The notes under the pieces: generated by a model
The model's input: the letters and a program-made list of their open reading frames with translations, nothing else
Told to the model about the DNA's origin: nothing
Database searches by the model: none
DNA from: Sporomusa sp. KB1
GTDB taxonomy: Bacteria > Bacillota > Negativicutes > Sporomusales > Sporomusaceae
Length of the DNA: 64,000 bases
Direction of reading: 5' to 3'
NCBI RefSeq assembly: GCF_007830295.1
Contig: NZ_VLKC01000002.1
Location: 2,330,670 to 2,394,669, forward strand
Program-made: the position numbers and the translations under genes
In this document: one piece after another, positions 62,313-64,000 of the stretch
Layout: each line of letters starts with the position of its first letter
Numbering within the stretch: the stretch's first letter is position 1

Positions 62313-62945
62313 ATGGCAAAATATACAGGTCCTGTTTGCAGATTATGCCGTCGCGAAGGCGCAAAATTATATCTCAAAGGCGACAGATGCTATAGCGATA
62401 AATGCGCCTTCACTGTGCGCAGCTTTGCTCCCGGCCAGCATGGTGCTGGTCAAACCCGTAAAAAAGTTTCTGAGTATGGTATTCAGCTCCGGGAAAAACA
62501 AAAAACCCGCCGCATCTACGGCGTGCTTGAACGTCAATTCCGGAATTACTTTGAAAAAGCGGAACGCCAAAAAGGCATTACCGGCGAAAACCTTTTGGTT
62601 ATGCTGGAAAGAAGACTTGACAACGTTGTTTTTCGCATGGGAATGGCTGAAAGCCGCAACCAAGCAAGACAATTGGTCCGTCATGGCTTGTTAAATGTAA
62701 ATGGCCGCCGCGTAAATATCCCATCCTTCTTGGTAAAAGCTGGTGATGTTGTCGCCGTCCAGGAAACAAGCAAAGAATCACCCATTATGAAAAAAATCGC
62801 TGAATCGCTTGGTCATAAGCAAGCTCCAGCTTGGATCGAACTTACGGCTGCCGATATGAGCGGTAAAGTTATGCGCTACCCCACCCGGGAGGAAATTGAT
62901 ATTCCTATCCAGGAACATCTCATCGTAGAGTTGTATTCAAGATAA
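62313..62945 (+). CDS. rpsD: Ribosomal protein uS4, zinc form
   Basis: 210 aa from ATG 62313, 11 bases after GGGAGGT; a TTG at 62304 is too near. The N-terminus has CRLC, CYSDKC (zinc). S4 RNA-binding domain with [22 protein letters not shown]. It starts 16S assembly. In Bacillus rpsD is elsewhere, here it is within the alpha operon. Confidence 0.95.
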   Translation: MAKYTGPVCRLCRREGAKLYLKGDRCYSDKCAFTVRSFAPGQHGAGQTRKKVSEYGIQLREKQKTRRIYGVLERQFRNYFEKAERQKGITGENLLVMLERRLDNVVFRMGMAESRNQARQLVRHGLLNVNGRRVNIPSFLVKAGDVVAVQETSKESPIMKKIAESLGHKQAPAWIELTAADMSGKVMRYPTREEIDIPIQEHLIVELYSR

Positions 62946-63009
62946 GTTGCCCTCAACCGTGGCGATGGCGTAATGTAAGAGTTTGGCCAAATGAGGAGGG
63001 TTTTTCCGG

Positions 63010-63969
63010 ATGATTGAAATCGAAAAACCGAAGATCGAAATAGTTGAAATAAGTGAAGACAGCCGTTATGGCAAATTTGTATGGGAACCGCTCGACAGAG
63101 GCTTTGGCATTACGCTGGGCAACAGTTTACGGCGGGTGCTCTTATCATCTTTACCAGGTGGAGCTGTAACCTCAGTGAAAATTGACGGTGTGCTTCATGA
63201 ATTTGCTACTATTCCCGGTGTTCGGGAGGACGTCACCGACATTATATTAAACCTAAAAGAACTGTGTCTTAAAATGCATAGTGACGAGCCTAAAGTTTTG
63301 CTTGTTGAAGCGTTTGAAGAAGGCGAAGTCACAGCAGGCGATATTAAAGCCGATGCCGACATTGATATTTTAAACCCGGAACTGCACTTGGCGACAGTAG
63401 GTGCTGGTGGTCAGCTCCGGATGGAAATCATGATAGAAAAAGGCAAAGGGTATATACCGGCTGACAAAAACAAAAAACCCGACCATGTAATCGGGATTAT
63501 TCCTATTGACTCCATCTTCTCACCTATTGTACGCGTCAATTATAACGTTACGGATACGCGTGTTGGTAACGTAACTAATTATGACAAACTGACATTAGAA
63601 GTATGGACTGACGGCAGTATGCGTCCTGAAGAAGCGGTTAGCAAAGCTGCTGGAATTATGGTGTCGCACCTGAAATTGTTTCAAAATATTGCCGGAGAAC
63701 CTCCAGAAGAAGATGAGGATCAGGATTTAGTTTCTGAAGAACCTGCAGAGGGTAAAAACAGGACAATGGAAATGACCATTGAAGACCTGGATCTCTCAGT
63801 ACGTTCTTACAACTGTTTGAAACGGGCCGGAATCAATACAGTGGCAGAGCTTGTGCAAAAGAGCGAAGATGATATGATGAAAGTTCGCAATTTGGGACGC
63901 AAGTCACTGGAAGAAGTTAAGAAAAAAATTATTGAAATGGGTCTGGCACTCGCAGAACAAGAAGAGTAA
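63010..63969 (+). CDS. rpoA: RNA polymerase alpha subunit
   Basis: 319 aa. The N-terminal dimer domain has [28 protein letters not shown], a Glu/Asp-rich linker (about 235-250) and the C-terminal domain [22 protein letters not shown] that binds UP elements. GAGGAGGG precedes the ATG. Confidence 0.97.
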   Translation: MIEIEKPKIEIVEISEDSRYGKFVWEPLDRGFGITLGNSLRRVLLSSLPGGAVTSVKIDGVLHEFATIPGVREDVTDIILNLKELCLKMHSDEPKVLLVEAFEEGEVTAGDIKADADIDILNPELHLATVGAGGQLRMEIMIEKGKGYIPADKNKKPDHVIGIIPIDSIFSPIVRVNYNVTDTRVGNVTNYDKLTLEVWTDGSMRPEEAVSKAAGIMVSHLKLFQNIAGEPPEEDEDQDLVSEEPAEGKNRTMEMTIEDLDLSVRSYNCLKRAGINTVAELVQKSEDDMMKVRNLGRKSLEEVKKKIIEMGLALAEQEE

Positions 63970-63984
63970 AGGGAGGGAAGAGTT

Positions 63985-64000
63985 GTGGCCTACAGAAAGT
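63985..64000 (+). CDS. rplQ: Ribosomal protein bL17, N-terminal end (partial)
   Basis: After GGGAGGGAAGAGTT a GTG begins M-A-Y-R-K, the L17 N-terminus, 15 bases past rpoA. The window ends after five codons. Place and start match rplQ, which follows rpoA in nearly all bacteria. Confidence 0.8.

Overview
The window reads as a housekeeping stretch of a chromosome from an endospore-forming, low-to-mid GC anaerobic Firmicute. Sporulation is indicated by sigH and a SpoIIP-type hydrolase. An anaerobic life style that tolerates oxygen is indicated by rubrerythrin and a flavodiiron protein. The gene order ctsR-mcsA-mcsB-clpC-radA-disA-yacL-ispDF-gltX-cysE-cysS-mrnC-rlmB-rae1-sigH followed by secE-nusG-rplKAJL-rpoBC-str-S10-spc-alpha is the classic Bacillus/Clostridium order. 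My best guess is the Negativicutes (Sporomusa/Pelosinus-like). That is inference from family flavour, not something the window proves.

Layout. 1-410: end of a ribosomal RNA operon (23S 3' end, 5S, terminator). 450-3730: stand-alone genes, namely rubrerythrin and an S-adenosylmethionine decarboxylase homologue on the minus strand, then a flavodiiron protein and a small membrane hydrolase-like protein on the plus strand. 3880-11150: CtsR-controlled protein quality control operon, then radA-disA. 11166-13340: a repeat element and three minus-strand genes (105-aa membrane protein, SpoIIP, 132-aa Cys-rich protein). 13468-25585: yacL, fused ispDF, gltX, a cysteine T-box with cysE-cysS-mrnC, thyX, a degenerate HD-GYP gene, rlmB, a VanW protein and rae1. 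25577-29500: sigH, pfkA, a DUF421 protein and uppP, the last with a structured leader. 29571-30180: five tRNA genes. 30314-35240: tuf, rpmG, tRNA-Trp, secE, nusG and the L11/L10 operons with L1 and L10 leader signals. 35319-43490: rpoBC. 43548 to the end: an L7Ae-like gene, rpsL-rpsG-fusA-tuf, S10-spc-alpha operons, secY, adk, map, infA, rpoA and the first bases of rplQ.

The genes work together as the core of gene expression: ribosome, RNA polymerase, elongation factors, tRNAs, tRNA charging and Sec translocation. A protein-arginine-phosphorylation/ClpC stress module, a genome-integrity and c-di-AMP module and the start of sporulation control sit beside them. No prophage, insertion sequence, CRISPR array or defence island is visible. 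The most unusual signals are small. They are a structured RNA leader before uppP, two families of dispersed intergenic repeats (one lies inside the spc operon), a decarboxylase homologue that lacks its catalytic Cys, an HD-GYP protein that lacks the His of HD, an ispDF fusion that keeps an internal ribosome binding site, a duplicated module in RpoC, a SpoIIP/small-protein pair that share a motif, and an A-tract that fills the spacer of the ctsR promoter.
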